NCBI GenBank assembly: GCA_910578825.1
Contig: CAJTSB010000017.1
Location: 15,265-43,745 of the forward strand
Direction: 5' to 3'
Length of the DNA stretch: 28,481 bases
Source: an uncultured Lachnospiraceae bacterium
GTDB lineage: Bacteria; Bacillota; Clostridia; Lachnospirales; Lachnospiraceae
In this document: positions 15,996-23,394 of the stretch, in pieces
Position numbering within the stretch: position 1 is the stretch's first letter
How the letters are laid out: the number at the start of each line of letters is the position of its first letter
The notes under the pieces: model-generated
The model's database searches: none
What the model was told of the DNA's origin: nothing
Seen by the model: the letters and a program-made list of their open reading frames with translations, nothing else
Program-made: the position numbers and the translations under genes

Positions 15996-16835
15996 ATGAA
16001 TTTTCTAAATAAAATGGAACGGAAGTTTGGCAGATATGCGGTTCCGAACCTGACGTTCTGGTTGATTGGAGCCTGGGTGCTTGGATATATCATTCAGTTT
16101 ACGATGCCGGAAGTGCAGGGACTGTTGACGCTGGAGCCGCATCTGATCCTGCATGGACAGGTGTGGAGGATTGTATCGTGGATTTTGATTCCCCCGCCTG
16201 TCAACATCCTGTTCCTGATTTTCTTCATATCCTGCTATTATTTTATCGGGACGTCCATTGAGCAGGCAATCGGTACCTTCCGCTACAATGTGTATTTGTT
16301 TGGCGGGCTGTTGTGTTCGGTTCTGGGTGCGTTTATCCTTTATGTTATTTATTATCTGGTGGCAGGAATACCAGTAACAGGCATTGGAGGTTATTTTAGT
16401 ACACAGTATGTGACGATGTCACTGTTCATGGCATATGCGTCTATTTTTCCCAATACGCAGTTCCAGCTGTGGTTCATCATTCCTTTTAAGGCAAAATGGC
16501 TGGGAATTATTGATGCGGTCTGGATGCTGTTTACGTTCATTGTAATCAATTGGGCGGGAAGGGTGGCAATCCTTGCCTCGCTGATGAATTTCCTGATATT
16601 TTTCTTCAGTACCCGGAATTATAAGAAATATTCCCCGCACGAGATACGCAGGAAACAGGTTTACCGCCAGCAGATGCGCCAGGCGCAGAGCGTTACCAAG
16701 CATAAATGCGCAATCTGCGGCAGGACGGAGAAGGACGGGGATGATCTGCAGTTCCGTTTCTGCTCGAAGTGTGAGGGCAATTACGAATACTGCCAGGATC
16801 ACCTGTTTACCCACCAGCATATCCACCGGAGCTGA
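15996..16835 (+). CDS. Rhomboid-like membrane protein lacking the catalytic dyad, with C-terminal zinc-binding motif
   Basis: A 279-residue protein with about six hydrophobic helices between residues 20 and 210, laid out like the rhomboid fold, with a long loop after the second helix (PHLILHGQVWRIVSW). A true rhomboid protease has GxSG and a later His. Neither is seen: the expected serine region reads Y-V-T-M-S-L-F-M-A and the last helix lacks His, so proteolysis is unlikely. The cytoplasmic tail has C238-x2-C241 and C256-x2-C259 followed by several Cys/His near the end (YCQDHLFTHQHIH), a probable zinc-binding module. ATG 15996 follows TGAGGTG; the longer frame from 15954 lacks a site. A 22-base hairpin (16837-16858) follows the stop, but without a T-run. 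Confidence 0.7.
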   Translation: MNFLNKMERKFGRYAVPNLTFWLIGAWVLGYIIQFTMPEVQGLLTLEPHLILHGQVWRIVSWILIPPPVNILFLIFFISCYYFIGTSIEQAIGTFRYNVYLFGGLLCSVLGAFILYVIYYLVAGIPVTGIGGYFSTQYVTMSLFMAYASIFPNTQFQLWFIIPFKAKWLGIIDAVWMLFTFIVINWAGRVAILASLMNFLIFFFSTRNYKKYSPHEIRRKQVYRQQMRQAQSVTKHKCAICGRTEKDGDDLQFRFCSKCEGNYEYCQDHLFTHQHIHRS

Positions 16836-16875
16836 ACTGTGAATACGTAAATTCACAGGATAGCCATAGCCTGCA

Positions 16876-16904
16876 TTGACAAATGGAGATTTAGAATTTA
16901 TAAT
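16876..16904 (+). promoter_or_regulatory. Consensus sigma-A promoter upstream of glnS leader
   Basis: Perfect TTGACA (16876-16881), 17-base spacer and perfect TATAAT (16899-16904). The transcript would start near 16911. From there a stretch of about 50 bases leads into the long hairpin at 16960-17014, then about 90 bases to the glnS start. A 15-codon frame, ATG 16915 to TGA 16960-16962, begins almost at the transcription start, without a ribosome-binding site. Confidence 0.8.
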
Positions 16905-16959
16905 AATATAGCGTATGAAAAAAGAAGAATCAAACGTCAAAAGGGGCGCGCTCATATAC

Positions 16960-17014
16960 TGATTTGTTCAAAAGGTCTTGCCGCTAAAGCGGCACAGACC
17001 TTTTGAACAAATCA
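16960..17014. repeat. Long perfect inverted repeat / terminator-like hairpin before glnS
   Basis: The arms 16960-16978 and 16996-17014 are exact reverse complements over 19 bases. Inside them, after a single unpaired C (16995), TGCCGC and GCGGCA form a further six pairs around a TAAA loop. The inner part, with its GC stem and AAAAGG...CCTTTT flanks, resembles a bidirectional intrinsic terminator. It lies between a consensus promoter and glnS, so it could be an attenuator, the end of a short RNA, or a small mobile inverted repeat. No T-box features (such as a GGTGG antiterminator bulge) were found. Confidence 0.75.
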
Positions 17015-17101
17015 TGCCTTATATTTTATGTTAGTGCGACAGTCCATTTTGTGCAAGACCATATGACGTTAAAGATATCAGGAACATCAGGAGGAATACA
17101 G

Positions 17102-18784
17102 ATGGAAAACGAAACGGTTTCCAGGAATTTTATTGAACAGATTATTGAGGAAGATATCAGGGAAGGGCATTGCAAAGCAGTAAAAACGCGTTTTCCGCCG
17201 GAGCCGAATGGTTATCTTCATATCGGACATGCCAAATCCATTCTTTTGAATTACGGACTGGCGAAACAATATGGCGGGAAATTCAATATGCGTTTTGACG
17301 ATACGAATCCAACCAAAGAGAGAACCGAGTTTGTGGAGTCTATCAAGGAAGACATCAAATGGCTGGGAGCAGACTGGGAAGACCGGCTTTTCTTTGCCTC
17401 TGATTACTTTGAACAGATGTATGAAGCTGCGCTGAAACTGATTGAAAAAGGCAAGGCGTATGTATCTGAGCTGAATGCAGAGCAAATCCGTGAGTATCGC
17501 GGAACGCTGACAGAACCCGGCAGGGAAGATCCGGGAAGAGCAAGAAGCATTGAGGAAAATCTTACGCTTTTTCAGGATATGAAAGAAGGAAAATATGAGG
17601 ATGGCGCTATGGTGCTGCGTGCCAGAATTGATATGGCGTCACCCAATATCAATATGAGAGATCCGGTTCTTTACCGGGTGGCGCGTATGACGCATCATAA
17701 TACGGGCGATAAGTGGTGTATCTACCCGATGTATGATTTTGCACATCCGATTGAAGACGCGATAGAAGGCATCAGCCATTCCATCTGTACACTGGAGTTT
17801 GAAGACCACAGGCCTTTGTATGACTGGGTAGTACGGGAACTGGAATATGAGAATCCGCCCAAACAGATTGAGTTTGCCAAGCTTTACCTTACGAACGTGG
17901 TGACAGGCAAGCGTTACATTAAGAAACTGGTGGAAGATAAGATTGTAGATGGCTGGGACGATCCGCGGTTAGTATCTATTGCAGCGCTCAGGAGACGCGG
18001 CTTTACGCCGGAATCCATTCAGCGGTTTGTAGAACTCTGCGGGGTGTCCAAGGCGAACAGCTCTGTGGATTACGCGATGCTGGAGTATTGCATCCGGGAG
18101 GATTTAAAATTAAAACGTCCGAGGATGATGGCGGTGCTTGACCCGATTAAGCTGGTGATTGACAATTATCCGGAAGGGGAAGTGGAATATCTGGATGCGG
18201 CAAATAATCTGGAAAATGAAGAGCTGGGGAGCCGCAAGATACCATTTTGCCGGGAATTATATATTGAACGTGATGATTTCATGGAGGAGCCGCCGAGGAA
18301 GTATTTCCGGCTGTTTCCAGGAAATGAAGTACGCCTGATGCACGCTTATTTCGTAAAATGTGAGAGCTTTGTTAAAGACGAGTCTGGAAAAGTGGTGGAA
18401 GTACATTGCACTTACGATCCGCAGACAAAAGCAGGAAGCGGCTTTACCGGACGCAAGGTGAAGGGCACTATTCACTGGGTGCCGGCAAAATTTGCAAAGA
18501 AATGTGAAGTCCGCCTCTATGAAAATCTGGTAGATGAGGAGAAAGGCGTGTACAATAAGGAAGACGGGAGCCTGAATTTGAACCCGGATTCACTGCGTAT
18601 TTTAAAAGACTGCTATATAGAGCCTGCGTTAGCAGAGGCAGAACCCTATGACAGTTATCAGTTTGTAAGACAAGGATTTTTCTGTGCGGATGCGAAGGAT
18701 TCCAGGCCGGATGCGCTGGTATTCAACAGGATTGTATCTTTGAAGAGTTCTTATAAGCTGCCGACACAGAACCCGAAACCTTAG
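17102..18784 (+). CDS. glnS: Glutaminyl-tRNA synthetase
   Basis: A 560-residue class I aminoacyl-tRNA synthetase that charges tRNA-Gln with glutamine in the cytoplasm. The HIGH signature is in PPEPNGYLHIGHAKS (about residues 34-48), followed by F-N-M-R-F-D-D-T-N-P. The KMSKS region is of the divergent VVTGKRYIKK type, followed by G-W-D-D-P-R-L and L-R-R-R-G-F-T, which is typical of GlnRS rather than GluRS. A two-barrel anticodon-binding domain fills about residues 340-555. There is no fused YqeY domain. ATG 17102 is set by AGGAGGA (17090-17096); the longer frame reaching back to 17003 would start within the hairpin. DUF2225 follows 15 bases downstream. Confidence 0.95.
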   Translation: MENETVSRNFIEQIIEEDIREGHCKAVKTRFPPEPNGYLHIGHAKSILLNYGLAKQYGGKFNMRFDDTNPTKERTEFVESIKEDIKWLGADWEDRLFFASDYFEQMYEAALKLIEKGKAYVSELNAEQIREYRGTLTEPGREDPGRARSIEENLTLFQDMKEGKYEDGAMVLRARIDMASPNINMRDPVLYRVARMTHHNTGDKWCIYPMYDFAHPIEDAIEGISHSICTLEFEDHRPLYDWVVRELEYENPPKQIEFAKLYLTNVVTGKRYIKKLVEDKIVDGWDDPRLVSIAALRRRGFTPESIQRFVELCGVSKANSSVDYAMLEYCIREDLKLKRPRMMAVLDPIKLVIDNYPEGEVEYLDAANNLENEELGSRKIPFCRELYIERDDFMEEPPRKYFRLFPGNEVRLMHAYFVKCESFVKDESGKVVEVHCTYDPQTKAGSGFTGRKVKGTIHWVPAKFAKKCEVRLYENLVDEEKGVYNKEDGSLNLNPDSLRILKDCYIEPALAEAEPYDSYQFVRQGFFCADAKDSRPDALVFNRIVSLKSSYKLPTQNPKP

Positions 18785-18799
18785 AAGGAGGAAAGTGCA

Positions 18800-19651
18800 A
18801 TGAATTTATTTTCAGGATTGGAGAAATTTGGTCTAAAATCTACAGAGTCCATGCAGCTTTTTGAGGATGAACAAAAGGACGAGAAAAAGGGAAATGCAGC
18901 GAATACTGCTGAGGAGAAGATTCCCGCAGAGACAGATTTTATATTAGAGAAAACGGTACACTGCAAAGTATGCGACCACGTATTTAAGACAAAGGTCATT
19001 AAAAGCGGAAGAGTCAAACGTCTGGAGCCGGATCGTGATTTGAGACCACGGTTTCAGTATATTGATACCTTAAAATATGACATTACTTCCTGTCCGGCAT
19101 GCGGCTATACGGCAATGAACCGCTATTATGAGCATTTAACGCCCATGCAGGTAAAGTTAATCAAGGAACAGATTTCGAATAATTTCCAGCCGGTTAGCAA
19201 GGAGGAGAATGCAACATACGACTATGATGAGGTGATTGACCGCTATAAATTATCTCTCGTGAATACGGTAGTCAAGAAGGGCAAGGATAGTGAGAAAGCG
19301 TATACCTGTCTGAAAATTGCATGGCTCCTGCGTGGAAAAGCGGAGACGATGTCCGATAACACACCGGAAGAGAAGGCTGCAAAGGCAGAATGCCAGAAAG
19401 AAGAGGAAGAATTCTATCAACAGGCATATGAAGGTTTCATGAAGGCTATTTCTGAGGAAATGTTCCCAATGTGCGGCATGGAACAGAGCACCGTTGATTA
19501 CCTTCTGGCATATATGGCCTATCATTTTAAGAAATATGAGATTGCATCCAAGTTTCTGGCAAGTGTGCTGACTGCACCCTCTGCAAGCCGGCGCATGAAA
19601 GATATGGCACTGGAATTAAAAGAAGATATTATTGCAGAACTGAGAAAATAA
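18800..19651 (+). CDS. DUF2225 family protein
   Basis: A 283-residue soluble protein of the DUF2225 family. A charged N-terminal segment (1-45) is followed by a probable zinc ribbon with C55-x2-C58 and C98-x2-C101, the family signature (HCKVCDHVF and SCPACGYTA). The C-terminal half (about 125-280) is helical and TPR-like, with one Cys-rich patch (FPMCGM). The family's function is unknown; in Firmicutes it is often encoded singly or beside translation genes. The start follows AGAAGGAGGAAAGTGCA, 15 bases after glnS. It and the lipoprotein gene 22 bases downstream probably form one transcript with glnS. Confidence 0.88.
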   Translation: MNLFSGLEKFGLKSTESMQLFEDEQKDEKKGNAANTAEEKIPAETDFILEKTVHCKVCDHVFKTKVIKSGRVKRLEPDRDLRPRFQYIDTLKYDITSCPACGYTAMNRYYEHLTPMQVKLIKEQISNNFQPVSKEENATYDYDEVIDRYKLSLVNTVVKKGKDSEKAYTCLKIAWLLRGKAETMSDNTPEEKAAKAECQKEEEEFYQQAYEGFMKAISEEMFPMCGMEQSTVDYLLAYMAYHFKKYEIASKFLASVLTAPSASRRMKDMALELKEDIIAELRK

Positions 19652-19673
19652 AATATTGATTGGAGGCATCGTC

Positions 19674-20657
19674 ATGGAACGACGTGGTAGAATTGCTATG
19701 GCAAGTGTCGTTATGGCATTTGCAGTAATTGTTCTTACCGGTTGTACCACAGAAAAAAATGTCGTTGCGGATAAACTTCAGCAACAGGCAGAGTACGATG
19801 CAGACAAAACTGTTTCTGACGGGGATGGAGCCCCGAATCAGGATACGGAACAGAGTCCCAAAGAGAAAGAATTACAGGCGGCTGTAGAGGAAGAAAACAG
19901 GAAAGTGGCAGAGGATACAAAGATTTCTGAGGAGTCATCTCAGGAGAATATGGATCCTGTGGATGACAGCAATTCTGAATCAGACCAGGAAGATCCCTAT
20001 CATGTACTTATGGAAGCTGTGAGGATGGCAATAGAGGCGGATGACGCTGGAACATTGCACGATCTTCAGCAGAGTGAAGAGGCAAAGGCGTTGGCGGCAT
20101 CTGTGAGGGATGGCGAGCATTATATTTATCTTCCAGATGGAGGAGACAGTGGCAAGGGAATTGGTTATTATACATTTTCGGAATGCAGCTGTAAACAATG
20201 GTATTATGGTGATTACAGGGACGGACAGCGTGAGGGCAAAGGTATCTGGTATTATGTCAGCAATAATACGGAGGACGGCAGCCTTTATAAAGAAGTATAC
20301 GACGGAGACTGGAAGAAAGACGCGCCCAATGGAAAAGGCCGTCAGGTGATTGCTCTGGGCGACAAAGTAGACACAAACAAGAAGTTCAAAGTAAAGAACG
20401 GATTGTTTTATGGGACCTATAAGATCAAGGACAAACTGGAAGACGGTACCGTTGTGCGTGGCAAATATAAGCTGAAAAAGGGCAAATATGTCACGATTTC
20501 AGATGAGGAACTTGAGGCAAATCATTTTGCAGTGCCAGAGGAGCCGCATCTTGCCATTGCATTTTTGTACAATGATGAAGGTGCAGTCAAGAGCTGCAGT
20601 ATGGTGTATGCAAAAGACGTCACCAAAGGCGTCAAACATTTTTATCCCAGTGAGTAA
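19674..20657 (+). CDS. MORN-repeat lipoprotein
   Basis: A 327-residue predicted lipoprotein. The signal sequence (residues 1-23) ends in the lipobox L-T-G-C, with lipidation expected at C24, so the mature protein is anchored to the outer face of the membrane. A long acidic, disordered segment (about 25-110) rich in Glu, Asp, Ser and Gln follows. Residues about 165-235 contain MORN-like repeats (W-Y-Y-G-D-Y-R-D-G-Q-R-E-G-K-G and Y-D-G-D-W-K-K-D-A-P-N-G-K-G). MORN repeats often bind lipids or act as scaffolds. The start at 19674 is chosen from TGGAGGC (19660-19666); an upstream ATG at 19656 has no site. Last gene of the glnS group; strong terminators follow. The ligand is unknown. Confidence 0.8.
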   Translation: MERRGRIAMASVVMAFAVIVLTGCTTEKNVVADKLQQQAEYDADKTVSDGDGAPNQDTEQSPKEKELQAAVEEENRKVAEDTKISEESSQENMDPVDDSNSESDQEDPYHVLMEAVRMAIEADDAGTLHDLQQSEEAKALAASVRDGEHYIYLPDGGDSGKGIGYYTFSECSCKQWYYGDYRDGQREGKGIWYYVSNNTEDGSLYKEVYDGDWKKDAPNGKGRQVIALGDKVDTNKKFKVKNGLFYGTYKIKDKLEDGTVVRGKYKLKKGKYVTISDEELEANHFAVPEEPHLAIAFLYNDEGAVKSCSMVYAKDVTKGVKHFYPSE

Positions 20658-20676
20658 TATAACAGGCAGGATATAA

Positions 20677-20726
20677 ATAAAACCCGGGTTCGGATAGTAG
20701 CAATACTGTCCGAATCCGGGTTTTAT
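20677..20726. terminator. Bidirectional intrinsic terminator between lipoprotein gene and argG
   Basis: A 23-base stem (20677-20699 with 20704-20726) around a GCAA loop, with one G-U pair and one mismatch. AAAACCCGGG on one side and CCCGGGTTTT-like ends on the other give a U-run in both directions. It can stop the glnS-DUF2225-lipoprotein transcript and the converging argG transcript. Confidence 0.9.
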
Positions 20727-20734
20727 ACTGTAGG

Positions 20735-20776
20735 ACATCCTTCTGAGCGAAGGATGTTATTTTTCTTTATTTTTTC
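20735..20776 (+). terminator. Second intrinsic terminator, rightward
   Basis: ACATCCTT (20735-20742) and AAGGATGT (20750-20757) form an 8-bp stem with a seven-base loop. A T-rich run (20758-20776) follows on the plus strand and overlaps the last codons of argG. It backs up the first terminator against read-through into argG antisense. Confidence 0.7.
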
Positions 20777-21984
20777 TCTGCCTCGGCCATTTTCATTGCG
20801 CGGACTTTCAACGGGAGTCCAAACAGGGTGATAAAGCCTTCGGCGTCATGATGGTCGTACAAATCACCGGTTGTAAAGCTTGCAAGGGACTCGCTGTAGA
20901 GAGAGTAGGGGGAAGTAGTGCCCGCCTTGATGATATTTCCCTTGTAAAGTTTAAATTTAACTTCTCCGGTCACGTATTTCTGTGTGGAGGTTACGAAAGC
21001 CTGTACTGCTTCGCGCAGCGGTGTAAACCATTTTCCTTCGTATACAATCTGCGCCATCTTATTACCCATATCCTTTTTCACATCCATGGTCGCGCGGTCG
21101 AGCACCAGTTCTTCTAACTGCTGCTGTGCCTCCATAAGGATCGTTCCGCCGGGAGTCTCATAAACGCCGCGGGACTTCATGCCAACGACACGGTTTTCCA
21201 CGATATCTACGATGCCGATGCCGTGCTTGCCGCCGAGACGGTTCAGCTCACGGATGATGTCGGCAACTTTCATGGCTTTGCCATTGATGGTCTTCGGTAC
21301 GCCGGATTCAAACGTCATCGTTACGTACTCGCCTTCCTCAGGAGCTTTCTCCGGGGAAACGCCCAATACCAGAAGGTGATCGTAATTCGGCTCGCTGGCG
21401 GGGTCTTCCAGCTCCAGACCTTCATGGCTGATATGCCACAGGTTGCGGTCGCGGCTGTAGCTGCTGTCTGCAGAGAAGGGAAGGTCGATGCCGTGCTCTT
21501 TACAGTATGCAATCTCTTCCTCACGGGACTGCATATTCCATTTGTCACTTCTCCATGCGGCAATGATTTTCAAATCGGGAGCCAATGCCTTGATGCCCAG
21601 CTCAAAACGAATCTGGTCGTTGCCCTTGCCGGTAGCGCCATGGCAGATTGCGGTAGCGCCCTCTTTGCGGGCAATCTCTACCAGGCGTTTGGCAATGCCG
21701 GGACGTGCCATCGAGGTTCCGAGAAGATATTTGTTCTCATATACGGCGCCGGCCTGTACGCAGGGAACAATGTATTCTTCTGCAAATTCGTCCGTGATAT
21801 CTTCAATGTACAGTTTGGTGGCGCCGGATAATTTTGCGCGTTCCTCAAGACCGTCTAATTCTTCGTCCTGCCCGCAGTCGATACAGCAGCAGATAACCTC
21901 ATAGTCAAAGTTTTCCTTTAACCATGGAATGATGGCGGTAGTGTCAAGACCGCCGGAATAAGCTAAAACTACTTTCTCTTTCAT
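20767..21984 (-). CDS. argG: Argininosuccinate synthase
   Basis: A 405-residue cytoplasmic enzyme that joins citrulline and aspartate with ATP to form argininosuccinate, the penultimate step of arginine synthesis. The N-terminal PP-loop motif SGGLDT is at residues 10-15. The family block with S-Y-S-R-D-R-N-L-W-H-I-S-H-E-G is clear in the middle, and the length is normal. The start is an ATG at 21984 preceded by GGAGGAAAAGTA. It is divergent from argC, sharing the 278-base control region with ArgR-like boxes and its own promoter (22072-22100). argH is not next to it, which is unusual since argGH often pair. Confidence 0.97.
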   Translation of the reverse strand: MKEKVVLAYSGGLDTTAIIPWLKENFDYEVICCCIDCGQDEELDGLEERAKLSGATKLYIEDITDEFAEEYIVPCVQAGAVYENKYLLGTSMARPGIAKRLVEIARKEGATAICHGATGKGNDQIRFELGIKALAPDLKIIAAWRSDKWNMQSREEEIAYCKEHGIDLPFSADSSYSRDRNLWHISHEGLELEDPASEPNYDHLLVLGVSPEKAPEEGEYVTMTFESGVPKTINGKAMKVADIIRELNRLGGKHGIGIVDIVENRVVGMKSRGVYETPGGTILMEAQQQLEELVLDRATMDVKKDMGNKMAQIVYEGKWFTPLREAVQAFVTSTQKYVTGEVKFKLYKGNIIKAGTTSPYSLYSESLASFTTGDLYDHHDAEGFITLFGLPLKVRAMKMAEAEKK

Positions 21985-22071
21985 TACTTTTCCTCCGTTT
22001 ATGCTTGATATCGGGTCAAAAGTCCATGCGGCTCATTTGCGTAATGGGCATGTCTTTTGCTCTTAACATCT

Positions 22072-22100
22072 AATATACAATAAGATGCACAAAATATCAA
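22072..22100 (-). promoter_or_regulatory. argG promoter
   Basis: On the minus strand TTGATA (22100-22095) and TATATT (22077-22072) are separated by 17 bases. The predicted transcript starts near 22065, giving an 80-base leader before the argG ATG. ArgR-like boxes lie directly upstream, the first touching the -35. Confidence 0.7.
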
Positions 22101-22147
22101 GTGTATAAAAATTAAAAAAAATGAATAAATATACATAAAAATTCAAA
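22100..22147. promoter_or_regulatory. Cluster of ArgR/AhrC-like boxes between argG and argC
   Basis: Three A+T-rich stretches resemble the ARG box (TGAAT, four A/T, ATTCA). The best is 22120-22136, which has TGAAT then ATACA; 22131-22147 ends in ATTCA, and 22100-22116 is weaker. They lie between the two divergent arg promoters, as expected for repression by arginine-bound ArgR/AhrC. The matches are imperfect and A+T-rich, so this is moderately supported. Confidence 0.5.
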
Positions 22148-22154
22148 AAAGGTC

Positions 22155-22183
22155 TTTACGAACAGGGAAAGATATACTAAGAT
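22155..22183 (+). promoter_or_regulatory. Possible argC operon promoter
   Basis: TTTACG (22155-22160) and TAAGAT (22178-22183) are 17 bases apart, each matching four of six consensus bases. A better -10, TATACT (22173-22178), lacks a -35 at proper spacing. Transcription would begin within the first copy of the 29-bp duplication. The placement next to the ArgR-like boxes is the main support. Confidence 0.35.
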
Positions 22184-22242
22184 AAGTAAGGTAACAGATG
22201 CGATTCGACAGGAATAAGTAAGGTAACAGATGCGATTCGACA
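22182..22242 (+). repeat. Exact 29-bp tandem duplication in the argC leader
   Basis: The 29 bases at 22182-22210 recur exactly at 22214-22242, three bases apart (32-base period). Each copy has AAGG about six bases before an ATG followed by CGA-TTC-GAC. In copy 1 this opens a seven-codon frame (22198 to the TAA at 22219-22221). In copy 2 the same ATG (22230) is in frame with argC, giving an 11-residue longer alternative start. Confidence 0.9.
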
Positions 22243-22262
22243 TAGAAAGGGAGGAAATCAGC

Positions 22263-23330
22263 ATGATAAAGGCAGGAATTATCGGGGCAACCGGATATGC
22301 AGGAGCAGAACTGGTAAGGCTTTTGCTTGGACATAGAGAAGTGGAAATAACATGGTATGGCTCAAGAAGTTATATTGATGAAAAATATGCAGACGTGTAT
22401 GGAAATATGTTTCAGCTCGTGGAGGCGCGCTGTCTCGATGATAATATAGAAGAACTCGCAAAGCAGGTGGATGTCATTTTTACAGCTACGCCTCAGGGAT
22501 ATCTTGCCGGCGTGCTGACCGAGGAAATCCTTCAGACTACGAAGGTCATTGATTTAAGTGCGGACTATCGCATCAAGGATGTAAAAATATATGAGAAGTG
22601 GTACCAAATTGAGCATAAGAGCCCGCAGTTCATCGAGGAGGCGGTATACGGGCTGTGCGAGATTAACCGTGAAAAGGTAAAGCAGGCAAGGCTTGTGGCG
22701 AATCCGGGTTGTTATACGACCTGTTCGATACTGACCGCCTACCCGCTGGTGAAGGAAGGACTGATAGAGCCGAATACGCTGATTGTCGATGCAAAATCCG
22801 GGACTTCCGGCGCAGGAAGAGGGGCCAAACTGCCCAATCTCTTCTGTGAAGTCAATGAAAATATGAAGGCGTATGGCGTTACGACCCACCGGCATACTCC
22901 GGAGATCGAGGAACAGCTCAGTTATGCGGCAGGGGAGGAAATTACAATTAACTTTACTCCGCATCTCGTGCCGATGAACCGGGGAATTCTGGCAACCGAA
23001 TACGCCTCATTAAAGAAAATCAAACAGGCGGACGGTTCCTTTGCCTATCCGGATTATGAGCAGGTAAAGGCGGCTTACGATAAATATTATCAGGATGAAT
23101 ATTTTGTGCGCGTGTTGGAAAAAGGCAAATATCCGGAGACAAAATGGGTCGAGGGCAGTAATTTTGTAGATATTGGATTCCAGATTGACGCGCGTACCGG
23201 AAGGATTGTCATGATGGGAGCGATTGACAATCTTGTCAAGGGAGCCGCGGGACAGGCGGTGCAGAATATGAATCTCCTGTTTGGATTTTCGGAACAGGAA
23301 GGGTTGATGCTGGTACCAGTATTTCCGTAA
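22263..23330 (+). CDS. argC: N-acetyl-gamma-glutamyl-phosphate reductase
   Basis: A 355-residue cytoplasmic dehydrogenase that reduces N-acetylglutamyl phosphate to the semialdehyde with NADPH. The nucleotide-binding motif G-A-T-G-Y-A-G begins at residue 8 and the active-site cysteine is C150 in ANPGCYTT. The later H-R-H-T-P-E-I-E block is also present. The ATG at 22263 is preferred because AAGGGAGG (22247-22254) lies eight bases before it and the protein then begins at the usual MIKAGIIGATG. An in-frame ATG at 22230 lies inside the tandem duplication. It heads the operon argC-GNAT-argJ-argB-argD. Confidence 0.96.
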   Translation: MIKAGIIGATGYAGAELVRLLLGHREVEITWYGSRSYIDEKYADVYGNMFQLVEARCLDDNIEELAKQVDVIFTATPQGYLAGVLTEEILQTTKVIDLSADYRIKDVKIYEKWYQIEHKSPQFIEEAVYGLCEINREKVKQARLVANPGCYTTCSILTAYPLVKEGLIEPNTLIVDAKSGTSGAGRGAKLPNLFCEVNENMKAYGVTTHRHTPEIEEQLSYAAGEEITINFTPHLVPMNRGILATEYASLKKIKQADGSFAYPDYEQVKAAYDKYYQDEYFVRVLEKGKYPETKWVEGSNFVDIGFQIDARTGRIVMMGAIDNLVKGAAGQAVQNMNLLFGFSEQEGLMLVPVFP

Positions 23331-23394
23331 ATATAGAGAATGGGTGAAATTTCCGGTAATATAACGGACGGATTCATCCGGAACAGGAAGAAAA

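Noticed and set aside
16837..16858. Hairpin after the rhomboid-like gene as an intrinsic terminator
   Set aside because: The 8-bp stem (CTGTGAAT/ATTCACAG) is not followed by a T-run on either strand.
16915..16962. 15-codon frame (MKKEESNVKRGALIY) as a real gene
   Set aside because: It has no ribosome-binding site and would need leaderless translation; it is kept only as part of the glnS-leader observation.
16836..17101. T-box riboswitch before glnS
   Set aside because: The conserved antiterminator bulge and T-box sequence are absent; only a perfect hairpin is found.
22182..22242. Two-copy repeat as a CRISPR array
   Set aside because: Only two 29-bp copies with a three-base gap; there is no spacer-sized interval and no cas gene in the window.
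22230..22262. argC start at 22230
   Set aside because: It lies in the duplicated segment with only a weak AAGG site, whereas 22263 has AAGGGAGG and gives the usual family N-terminus. It is kept as an alternative in the duplication finding.
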